Assembly (NCBI RefSeq): GCF_963966145.1
Contig: NC_091048.1
Location: forward strand, 27,590,001-27,654,000
Length of the DNA stretch: 64,000 nucleotides
Origin: Tenebrio molitor
Lineage: Eukaryota > Arthropoda > Insecta > Coleoptera > Tenebrionidae
Reading direction: 5' to 3'
Below the pieces are notes generated by a model that was not told the DNA's origin, did not search any database, and was given only the letters and a program-made list of their open reading frames with translations. Positions within the stretch are counted from its first letter, which is position 1; every line of letters begins with the position of its first letter. Below, piece by piece: positions 54,682 to 64,000 of the stretch. Both the position numbers and the translations under genes were made by a program.

Positions 54682-55359
54682 CAGGGTGATTCACGAGTAA
54701 TGATGAGCGTTACGAAATTTGTGATGCAGCCAACATTACATTTGCACCCATTATGTGGATTTAAAAATGTATGCAGGGTGTTTCTGAAATACGTGTGTTA
54801 ATTTTAACCAATGGAAGAACGCGCCAAATCATGGAACTTTTCCCTATAACATTTTTACGAAAAAGCAATACAAATTGATTTAAAAATTGGAATAAATTAA
54901 CCATCAAAGTGTATACGCGCCTATGGGTAAGGACGAAAATTTTCTGTTGTGATAGAAACAGAGCTTTGTTAAAAAGTTCCATTGTTATAGAAAAAAATAA
55001 ATAATTAAAATTTAGATTCTCATGGTTACAAAAAATAAAAACTAGTTAATCACACAAAACGACTCGGTTGGTAAAAATTGTGGGGCAAAAACTCTTGGAA
55101 TACTTTTACGAATTTTACAAAAAGTTTCATAAATTGGCGAGTTCTTTCACTGATTAAAATTAACACACGTATTTCAGAAACACCCTGTATATTTTAATTT
55201 TATACAACATAGTCAATATGCCCGACATTACATTTGTCAAATTTAATCAAAATCATTATGTGGAATAATAAAAACCAAAACTAAAAATCTATGGAGGACA
55301 TGTATTGTTGGTTGCATCACAAATTTTGTTACGCTCATTATTATTCCTGAATCACCTTG
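54682..55359. mobile_element. TA-flanked MITE interrupted by another MITE
   Basis: Outer arms: CAGGGTGATTCACGAGTAAT then GATGAGCGTTACGAAATTTG at the left; CAAATTTTGTTACGCTCATT then ATTATTCCTGAATCACCTTG at the right. A second element sits inside at 54774-55187. Confidence 0.8.
54774..55187. mobile_element. Inner MITE nested in the element at 54682
   Basis: The left end is CAGGGTGTTTCTGAAATACG, then TGTGTTAATTTTAA. The right end is TTAAAATTAACACACGTATT, then TCAGAAACACCCTG. Its ends resemble those of the element at 37488, so both may belong to one family. Confidence 0.8.
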
Positions 55360-56454
55360 CATCTCGTTCAATTTAAAAGTAGAATGTCTTTATTTTATTT
55401 TAGATAACACGTAACGTTATATTTCGAGCTTCGAGTTTTTATTCAAATTAACTTGCCCAAAAAATACACGTGGCAACCTTGCATTCATTTGACGCAGTCG
55501 GATGTTATTAATTAACTATCGCTGTGTTGACAACTGAGATCCCGTACTTGCAAAATTACCCACTTTTTATTTTTACAAATAAGAACTGTCAGATTTATTA
55601 TTCGATCGTTTTCAAAGTCGACTGTTCTTTCTAAAAAAAATTTACTCAAAAAAATTGACAATTGTGATTCGTAATCTGCTTATTATTAATCATCTGATTT
55701 TTATTTCTTTCTATGGAAACTGCCATGTCTAACTGCCGTTGCCCTAAATGAAGAGACGGGAAAAAAATTAATTAAACTATTTAGCTTCATTAATATTCAA
55801 CATAAGAGCAGCAATGTAAAATATGTGCAACTGTGTTCGTTACGTTTTAGTCTAATCAGCAGACAGGTTGATACAAGAGGGGGGAATAACTGTCGATACC
55901 CAAACATTTATCGAATCAATAATCGAGGATGGGAAATCAGAAAATAGGTTCGATTTTAGAAGAAGGCCATGTGACTTTCACCATTGAGTGTTATTGTCCC
56001 GTGACATATTTTGCGCATTTGGCAACATCATTACTGAAATTAGGTAATGAAGTGCATAATAATAAATGAAATGAGTGCTACATTAAAAATTAAATCATAA
56101 GTCTTGATCAAATGTCCTGTAGGTAAAATATATTGTAATTAAATTTACAGTATTTTATTTTAGTAGTGTATGTACAGTGGGTTGCAAAGAAAAAAATGGG
56201 AAACGAAAATTTCCCTAATGTAAATTTGGTTTTATCCATTTGTCAATTAATTGTATACTTAACAATACCTATCAAATAATTTTTTAAAATGTCAATGAAT
56301 TTTGACGTTCATTCTAACCTATCTCTCGTAATAGGAGTTCACACTATGGAAAAATTGTAAAAATGTGTCAATTTTATTCTGACAGTTCCGTTTTTTTTGC
56401 AAGCAACTGTAATTACTTATAATAATTTTTTCAACTAAAATTGTTGGGTTGTGC
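55360..56454. other. Intergenic, nothing recognised
   Basis: About 1.1 kb of AT-rich sequence without a supported gene or inverted repeat. Confidence 0.4.
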
Positions 56455-56577
56455 AAAAAATAGTATATGCACCTCGGGAGTGGATGATTTTTACCCTCAG
56501 TGATTTGTAGAACCCTCGGACTATGCCATCGGGCTACAAACTGCACTTCACTCCCTCGGTGCATAATCTACTATTTA
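56455..56577. repeat. Palindromic hairpin element, 123 bp
   Basis: AAAAAATAGTATATGCACCT, CGGGAGTG pairs with CACTCCCTCGGTGCATAATC, TACTATTTAT. Its ends are like those of the hairpins at 17258 and 21621. Confidence 0.65.
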
Positions 56578-57695
56578 TCGGATAGATTTTTAATATACGG
56601 ATTTTTAATTGCTTACAAATAAATTGCAAAATTTGTCGAAAGTAAAATAACAAGACTTAGTTTTTTTATCGAATAAATTTTTCAATTTTACGAAAACTTT
56701 TTGCCTTGACAAATTCAACTCGTAAAAACTAAAGTGAAAATTTATCAGATATAAAAATTTAGGTCGCGTTATTTTTGGCAAGATTAATTCCAGAATACAA
56801 ACTTTAACATTAATTATTTATTTATAATACATCAGTTATTAAAAACACAATTATTAAAAACAATTTGAGAATCTGACAGGAGTAGCACGCAATTTTAATC
56901 ACTTTTGAAAGGGGTAGTAGGACGTTTTTATCGCGATAAACATTTTTGATTGTATGAAAGCAAGCGCTCTGATTGGCTGAACACGCCCGTTTGATGTATG
57001 TGGAAATTAATCAACATAAAACTGTAATTTGTACATTGTGTATAGTACCCAATAACATTGCATATTTTATGGAAAACAATTATTTTACTGTTATTTTAGA
57101 TGTGCCAACAAAGTAATAACATTACAAAACAGAAATAAAAGTTTGTTTTTGTTTCCTTGATCCTCTCTCGAATACATAAATCAAGATAAACAACATTTAT
57201 CCTTGCCCAATAAAATTTATTCTTGCATAGTATGATGTTTACAGCAAAAGCGACAAATCCTCCACCACCAACCCCCTAGATGCAGTTGGATTTTTTGAGA
57301 CACCAAACCACAAGATATGTACTTATTATGTTGAAATTTTGTGTACCTATAAAAAGAGGAATGATATAAAAGAATGTTTTCATTATTTTTTATGGTTTGA
57401 AATCATCGACAATGAAAAAGAATCTGATGAAAGATAAATGGATTCAACTTTGATCTGCTTTTTTTCGAATGAAACTCAACCACACAGACAGATTTAAGCA
57501 AACCGATGACATTGCTAAACCCTCGACTGTGATAACAACTGATTTATCTCCCGGAATAGAAATTTTCCACTGCCAAAGTGCAAACACTTTTATGACTTCT
57601 TCAATCGTGAAGCCCATCAGTGTTATCATTTGATAATAAGCTTGCAGATCATGTAACAGTAAAACGTAACGCCAAAAACAGTACTGGTGGTAAAA
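56578..57695 (+). promoter_or_regulatory. Region upstream of gene G with a decayed copy of the D/F upstream module
   Basis: From 57005 (AATCAACATAAAACTGTAAT) to about 57330 (CATTTATCCTTGCCCAATAA, CACCAACCCCCTAGATGCAG) the sequence follows the module before D and F. The P450 that should follow it is absent and gene G starts 370 bases later, so the module may mark a lost gene. Confidence 0.45.
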
Positions 57696-59356
57696 ATGTC
57701 TTCATCCGTGTGGTTTATTGTGACTGTCATTGCCGCAGTCTTAATAATTTTCTTCAACGCACTTAAACGTCGCCTTTCTATCGAAATACATTTAAGGCAT
57801 GTACCTGGCCCACCTTCCACAAATTCACTTTTAGGAAATATTTCTCTCTTGTTCGACACTCCAGGTAAGTCTCACTTCATAAACTGACTCCTCACTGGAA
57901 ACCCCTCTGTGTAGAAAACGCTTTCAAAGTGGTGCGAAAATGGGGACGTGACTATTACCCGATCTATGGCAACTGGATAGCTCATTTGTCTGTTGCAAAC
58001 ATCGTAAATCCATACGATTTTGAAACAATTTTGTCCAACATGGTCCACAACTCTAAGGGACCACTTTATGACATGTTGCACAGCTGGTTGGGCACGGGGT
58101 TGCTGACCAGTGGTGGATTGAAGTGGCAAACGCGACGAAAAATTCTCACACCATCTTTCCACTTCAACATTTTGCAAGAATTCATCAAGGTTTTCAACGA
58201 AGAGACTGCCAATCTTGTAACAAGATTGAAGAAGGATTGTCACAAGCCGTACATCGAAGTGACAGATTACATAAGTGGTTTCGCATTGAACACCATCGGA
58301 GGTAAACGTACCAAGTGTACCACGCAACGGTACTGACTGATGCTTTTAGAAACCGCAATGGGAACAAATTTCGTTGACAGCTCTAGTGGGCGAGAATACA
58401 AAAACGCGATCTACGACATCGGACAGGTGTACGTGCATAGAATGTGCAGACCTTGGTTGCTGAACAAGATCTTGTACTTCTTTGACCGCCGCTACTTCTA
58501 CGAGAAGAATCTGGTGAAGAAGCTGCATCAATTCACCAACGAGGTGATAGCAAAACGTGAAGATAATTTCCAACCGATTAAACTAGACACCACTGATGAC
58601 TTCTCGTACTCTAAGAAGAAACGCCTGGCCATGTTGGATCTTCTTTTGACTGCTAAGAACCAAGACGGCTCGATTGACGACGACGGCGTCAGAGAAGAAG
58701 TTGACACTTTTATGTTCGAAGGCCACGACACCACGTCAGTTGCAATTTCGTACGCCCTGATGCTCTTGGCTTGCCACCGTGACGTCCAAGTACCTCTTGC
58801 TCTAAATCTCTCCCAAGTCTTAATCGTCTAATTCCAGGACAGAATTGTCGAAGAGGTACAACAAGTCTTCCACGACGACTCCAAACCCGACTACAAGACC
58901 CTCCACGATCTCAAATACACGGAGATGTGCATCAAGGAGGTCCTCAGGTTGTACCCAAGCGTTCCTTTCATTTCGAGGGTTCTGGGCGAAGACATCACCA
59001 CCTTCAGTGGCCACCTCTTGAAGGCAGGTTCTTCCATTCACCTCCACATCTACGACCTCCACCGCAATCCGGAGATCTATCCCGAGCCGGAACGATTTGA
59101 TCCGGAGCGGTTCCTCCCAGAGAACTGTCAAAAACGTCACAACTTTGCCTATCTTCCGTTCAGTGCAGGACCACGAAACTGCATTGGACAAAAGTTTGCT
59201 ATGCTGGAGATCAAGACAGTACTGTGCGGCATCCTTTCCGAGTTTATTCTGGAACCGGTGGACACTCCAGAGACGATGGTACCAATTCTGGATGTGGTTC
59301 TGAGGAACAAGAAGAGTATCCGGGTGAGATTCGTACCAAGAGCAGGGAATAAATAA
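57696..59356 (+). CDS. CYP4: Cytochrome P450, CYP4 family (gene G)
   Basis: Four exons (57696-57864, 57915-58301, 58350-58789, 58838-59356) give 504 residues. Exon 2 equals exons 2 and 3 of the other genes fused exactly (387 = 110 + 277 bases); the intron between DFE and TILSNM is absent. An anchor of about 22 residues precedes the hinge HVPGPPSTNSLLGN. Motifs: WLGTGLLTSGG, WQTRRKILTPSFH, REEVDTFMFEGHDTTS with Glu kept, ExxR in KEVLRLYPS, FDPERF and heme loop FSAGPRNCIGQKF with Cys447. Closest to gene I (ENxFKVVR, FDR.., SYSK(K/R)KRLAMLDLLL). Start codon: ATG at 57696, context aaaaATGTC. Confidence 0.95.
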
Positions 59357-59479
59357 CAGTTGCATAGTGTTTTTGTTGTGATAAGAAATATAAAAAATAT
59401 ACAAGGCAGTACTCATTACAGAGAGTTCTTTTATTTCATCATTACCAGACCTGGCCCTCCACTTTATCTTTTTGGTACT

Positions 59480-59690
59480 CTTCAACACAAGGATCTAGAA
59501 GATGTGAGCGAAAATGTGTTGTTTTGGAGACGTCGTAGTACAGATGTTCCTGCAGCTGATTCTTGTCCTTTGACCCCTTTTCAAAAATTTTTAAATAATT
59601 TACAAAGTGTTCAACGAAGGGACAAAGAATCTGGTGGAAAAACAAATCTAAATGGTCATTTTTAGAAGTAATCAGTGAGTACCACCAACG
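59480..59690 (+). pseudogene. P450 exon 3 relic between genes G and H
   Basis: In broken frames the sequence reads like TRRKILTP..F..IL..FIKVFNEETANLV: GGAGACGTCGTAG, then TTTACAAAGTGTTCAACGAA, GGGACAAAGAATCTGGTGGA. Too decayed to place in a subgroup. Confidence 0.5.
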
Positions 59691-60387
59691 GTACTGATTC
59701 TTTCTCTTGCACCAGTAACGGAAAAGCATGTAAGGAGGTGATTCACGAAATCTAAATGGAGATAAATTTGCTGTGAGACGTTAAAAACAACAACAACGTA
59801 CCAATCGGTACTTGCTCCAAGGACTAAGAGTAGCATTTGTACCAAGTACATTAATGTTTTGATAAAATTGTATATTTTTGTTGTTTTTGCAAATCTATAA
59901 TTTGACTAATGCAATAATAAATATAAACATTCCGCAAACACGGGATTCGGTACTGCAAAACTGTTTGTCATACTGTTGCGAGTGTGCGTCATACGATTAT
60001 CGCTTTGTATTTTTCATAACAATATTTTTCGTTGCGTTAATCTCAAGCAAAAAATTTCCTCGTGGCTTTGTTGATTATCCACGAGGATGCGAGTCCTTGA
60101 CAAAGCTAGGCCAAAACATAGAAGACGAAGAAAATTTGCTACTTCTTTTGAAAACACAGAAAGCTGCATCAAAATCAAGTCTATTGCGTTTTCCAAGATG
60201 AGGTGGTACCTACTGCGTTTTTAATTGTCTCGTGGTGGAGTACCAGTAGTGACACATTGAACCGAGAGACGAGATTGTGGGAGAGAACTTGTAATTTGGA
60301 CCTATGTCAATTGTTAGTACATATTTCGCAAGAGCGATTCCACAATCAATATAACCTTTCGGTACTCCCTGACTCAGTCCAGTAAAG
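59691..60387. other. Intergenic; promoter of gene H
   Basis: No coding sequence recognised. An open frame at 59878-60201 has no family resemblance. Confidence 0.4.
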
Positions 60388-62093
60388 ATGTTGCTGTTAC
60401 TGATAACACTGTGCGTCATTCCGCTAGCCGCACTTTCCTTCTTCTTCAAAGGCATCAAACAATCCGTGCTGAACTACCTGGAATTAAAAAAAATCCCAGG
60501 ACCTCCTATTAGCAACATAATCTTCGGCAGCATTCCCACTTTGCACACCAGTCGTGAAAACATATTCCAGAAGCTCCGACAATGGGCGCGGATCTACTAC
60601 CCCATTTACAACATTTCGTTCCTCCACAAGGTCATCACGTTCTTGCACACACCTGAGGATTGTGAGGTAAAGAGTGAAATGAGTCGATTCCGAGTTTTGA
60701 TTTTTTTTGGGGTAGTTGATCATGTCCAACCCCAAGCACAACACCAAGAGCAGGATTTACAACGTGCTGCACCCTTGGCTCGGAACTGGGCTTTTGACCA
60801 GTACAGGTAGGTCTCTGGCGTCGTAAAAGTTCAAATAGTAAGTCAGTGTAGGGAGTAAGTGGAGTACCAGGAGACGAATCCTCACTCCATCCTTCCACTT
60901 CAGCATCTTGCAGCAGTTTGTTACGGTTTTCAACGAAGAGACGGAGCAACTGGTCGAAACGTTCAAGAAGTTGTGCGACCAGCCCTTCATCGACGTCACC
61001 CAGCACGTCACTCAGTTCACCCTGAAGACCATCACAGGTACTACTTAGCAGCTCTTTGGTGGTCAATTCGTGACAGGTCGTCTTGCAGAGACCGCGATGG
61101 GGACCAAATTAAAATTTGAAGACAGTCGGGAGATCGAGTACAAAAAGGCCATCTTCGACATGGGGGAGATAGTTGTCTACCGACTGACTTACACCTGGTT
61201 GGTCGACAAAGTGGTGAACATGTTCAGGCTTGGGTACTTGAAGGAGCGCCGAGTGGTCAACACTCTTCACAGGTTCACCTCGAGGATGATCGCCGAGCGC
61301 GAGAAGACCTTCGAAGAAGTCCAGTTGCCAAAAGAAACCGACGAAGTCTACACCACCAAACGGCGCCTAGCGATGCTCGACTTGCTGCTCTCGGCCAAGA
61401 AAAAAGACAACGCGATTGACGACACCGGCATCAGGGAGGAAGTCGACACCTTCACCTTCGAAGGCCACGACACCACCTCCGCGGCGTTATCGTTCGCGCT
61501 GATGCTCATTGCTTGCAACCGCAGCGTCCAAGTAAGGGTACTTCTTAGACGAACCAAATGATCACTCGCTTTTTCAGGACCAAATAGTCGAAGAGATAGA
61601 AGCGGTGCTGGGAGATGTGCACAAGAGACCCACCTACAACGACCTCCAAGAGATGAAGTACTTGGAGAGGACAGTCAAAGAGGTCCTCCGGCTGTACCCC
61701 AGCGTCCACATGGTCTCGAGGAAAACGGGAGAGGAAGTTGTTACAGGGAGTGGTTACGTCATCCCCAAGAACTCGATCGTGTTGTTGCAAATCTACGACA
61801 TCCACCACGACCCCAAGATTTATCCGGATCCAGAAAAATTCGATCCGGATCGCTTCCTTCCAGAGAACTCCCAAAACAGGCATCCTTTCGCCTATTTGCC
61901 GTTCAGTGCAGGATCCAGGAACTGTATAGGACAAAGATTCGCCATGTTGGAGCTGAAGGCCGCCATTTGCGGGATCCTGGCCAATTTTGTACTGCATCCA
62001 GTCGACACTCCTGAGACTATCGTCTTTGTTATTGACCTGATCCTGCGCACCAAGGAAGGCATCAAGGTCAAGTTCGTCCCCAGGAATTTCTAA
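60388..62093 (+). CDS. CYP4: Cytochrome P450, CYP4 family (gene H)
   Basis: Five exons (60388-60666, 60716-60806, 60852-61037, 61089-61531, 61578-62093) give 504 residues. The first exon (279 = 169 + 110 bases) joins what are exons 1 and 2 elsewhere. Unlike B, D, F, G and I, gene H keeps the intron inside TSTG, as A and C do. The acceptor at 60851 (gtgtag) is needed for G|SKWSTRRRILTPSFH. Motifs: hinge KIPGPPISN, REEVDTFTFEGHDTTS (Thr for the usual Met, Glu kept), ExxR in KEVLRLYPS, FDPDRF and heme loop FSAGSRNCIGQRF with Cys449 (Ser for Pro). Intact. Its intron mix makes it a link between the two structural groups. Confidence 0.94.
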
Positions 62094-62474
62094 TTCTCCA
62101 AAGACAACACAGTTATTTTTATTTTATTTTAATCAGTCTTTGCACACATCGCATATTATGTATATATCGTATTTATCTCTGAATAATCAACTGACCGACC
62201 TTGTGTCTGTTTTGTAATAATAAAGAGTTCCCGATTAGGAATGATGACAAATCACAAGTTATTTTAGTGGTGTTTGGTGAAAACAAAAACAAACAGTCTT
62301 ATGAGTCGCTTTTCAAAAATTTTCTCAGCTAGGGTCGTGGACTGAAACTTTTTTGCAAACGAAGAGTGATCAGATTAACATACTGATAACACTACAAGGT
62401 AGATTACTTATATTTTAGTTTGTGGGGATCAAGGCTAGCTGCACAAAACAAGACTGACCACTTAGTCTACAAAA

Positions 62475-64000
62475 ATGCTAGAGTTAACATTAGTTTTGTG
62501 GGCTCTTGCCATAACTGTATTTCTTCTGGTTGCGAAGTTGTTGTTGCGCCAAATCGTCCTTTTGATAAAACTCCAGCAGTTGCCAGGTCCCCCCGTGACA
62601 AATCTCCTCTTGGGGAACATCGGAGTCCTGTACGACACACCTGGTGAGTCGCAATTTCCCCCCTGTCACTAACCTTCCCTCAGAAAACATTTTCAAAGTT
62701 GTCCGACGATGGGGTCGCGACTACTACCCCATTTACAAGAACTGGATCGCCTACACCGGAGCCGCGAACGTGATGGACCCGCGCGACTTCGAGGTCAGTA
62801 CCATTTGCATCCGGTCACACCCAAATAAATTTGTAGATTGTTTTGAGCAACATGAAGCACATCGAAAAGGGGATGACTTACGGGATGATGCACCGATGGC
62901 TCGGTACCGGCTTGTTGACCAGTACTGGTGACAAGTGGCAGACGCGGCGCAAGATCTTGACCAACTCCTTCCACTTCAACATCCTGCAAGAGTTCATCAA
63001 AGTGTTCAAGGAGGAGACGGACGCACTGGTGGAGGTGCTGACGAAGGAGTGTCACGAGCCGTACGTCTCGCTCAACGACCGCATAAGCGCCTTCACTCTC
63101 AACACTATAGGAGGTGAGGGTGGTGGTACCGCAGACCAGTTTTTGATCGAGAGATTTGCAGAGACCGCAATGGGGACTAGAATTGGGGACTCGGTGAACG
63201 AGAGGGAGTACAAAAGGGCCATCCACGAAATCGGGTTGATCTACTTGTACAAGGTGGTGAGACCTTGGCTGACCAACAACTTGTTGTACTTTTTCGACCG
63301 GCAAAATTGGCGCGAGCGCAAACTGGTGAAAACCTTGCACCGGTTCACCACCGACGTGATCCAAAAACACGAGAAGAACTTCCAACCAGTCAGGCTCGAC
63401 TCGGATTTTTCCTACTCCAAGAGGAAACGTCTGGCGATGTTGGACTTGTTGCTGACCGCCAAAAAAGAAGATGGTTCGATTGACGACGAGGGGATCAGAG
63501 AAGAAGTCGACACTTTTATGTTCGAGGGCCACGACACCACGTCAATCGCGATCTGTTACGCCCTGATGCTCCTGGCCTGCCACCGCGACATCCAAGTACC
63601 CCCAAAACTCCAACCCTCCACTTTCTTCTAATCTCCTGTTGCAGGACTCTATCGTCGCAGAAATACAACAAGTCATGCCCGACTCGACCCCCATCGACTA
63701 TCGCACCCTCCAAGAGCTCAAGTACATGGAGAGGTGCATCAAGGAGGTCCTCAGGTTGTACCCCAGCGTACCTTTCATCGGGCGGTTCTTGGGGGAGGAC
63801 GTGACCATGCACAGCGGGCACCACTTGAAAGCCGGTACCGTTGTCCACCTGCACATCTACGATCTACATCACAATCCTGCGATCTATCCAGATCCGGAGA
63901 AATTTGATCCGGATCGATTTCTTCCAGAGAACTGTCAAAATCGACACAATTTTGCCTACTTACCGTTCAGTGCCGGCCCCAGGAACTGCATCGGCCAGAA
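62475..64000 (+). CDS. CYP4: Cytochrome P450, CYP4 family (gene I), cut by the window edge
   Basis: Exons 62475-62643, 62684-62793, 62837-63113, 63162-63595 and 63645-64000 (incomplete). The frame runs through the heme Cys (codon 63987-63989, residue 445) and stops at the window end in IGQ. Motifs: hinge QLPGPPVTNLLLGN, WLGTGLLTSTG, WQTRRKILTNSFH, REEVDTFMFEGHDTTS, ExxR in KEVLRLYPS, FDPDRF and FSAGPRNCIG. Closest to gene G. Intron 3 (63114-63161) is 48 bases, a multiple of three, with no stop in frame, so its retention would add 16 residues. About 55 residues of the C-terminus are expected beyond 64000. Confidence 0.93.

Noticed and set aside
55360..56454. A P450 relic between F and G
   Set aside because: I looked for exon 3, I-helix and heme-loop traces on the + strand and saw none.
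60203..60458. Short frames before gene H on both strands
   Set aside because: No P450 or other similarity; they lie in the promoter and first codons of H.

Overview
The window is AT-rich nuclear DNA from an insect. It has short GT-AG introns, orthologues of conserved animal genes, CYP4-family cytochrome P450s, mariner-like MITEs and several kinds of non-LTR retrotransposon. The P450 gene structures and repeat content suggest a holometabolous insect, most likely a beetle. The sequence alone does not prove the order.

Left block (1-14 kb), housekeeping genes packed tightly. In order: the 3' part of Skeletor (+), an SR splicing factor of the x16/SRSF7 type (-, 3 coding exons), a C11orf54-type zinc hydrolase (+, 7 exons), gamma-glutamylcyclotransferase (+, 3 exons), the oligosaccharyltransferase subunit Ost48 (+, 5 exons), the U4/U6 snRNP protein Prp31 (-, 4 exons) and the Golgi protein TMEM115 (-, 3 exons). 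All these exon joins were checked for splice sites and reading phase.

Right block (14-64 kb), a CYP4 tandem array. Letters run left to right: A (-), B (+), B' (+, heme domain deleted), C (+), D (+), a relic split by nested transposons, a C-type scrap, E (+, pseudogene with two deletions), F (+), G (+), a further relic, H (+) and I (+, cut by the window edge). A, B, C, D, F, G and H reconstruct as intact proteins of 484-504 residues with ExxR, PERF-type and FxxGxRxCxG motifs. Two intron patterns separate A and C from the rest. B and B' lie in a direct segmental duplication (about 19.8-25.4 kb and 27.4-34.0 kb).

Between the P450 genes lie palindromic and TA-flanked inverted-repeat elements, fold-back elements, a LINE with an RT fragment, a LINE ORF1 with an internal duplication, and two copies of a non-LTR element with an RLE-type endonuclease. 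One of these two copies carries a defective mariner and sits inside a P450 relic. The array looks like a birth-and-death P450 cluster, probably acting on fatty-acid, hydrocarbon or xenobiotic substrates (inference from the family). I found no tRNA, rRNA, CRISPR or bacterial feature.
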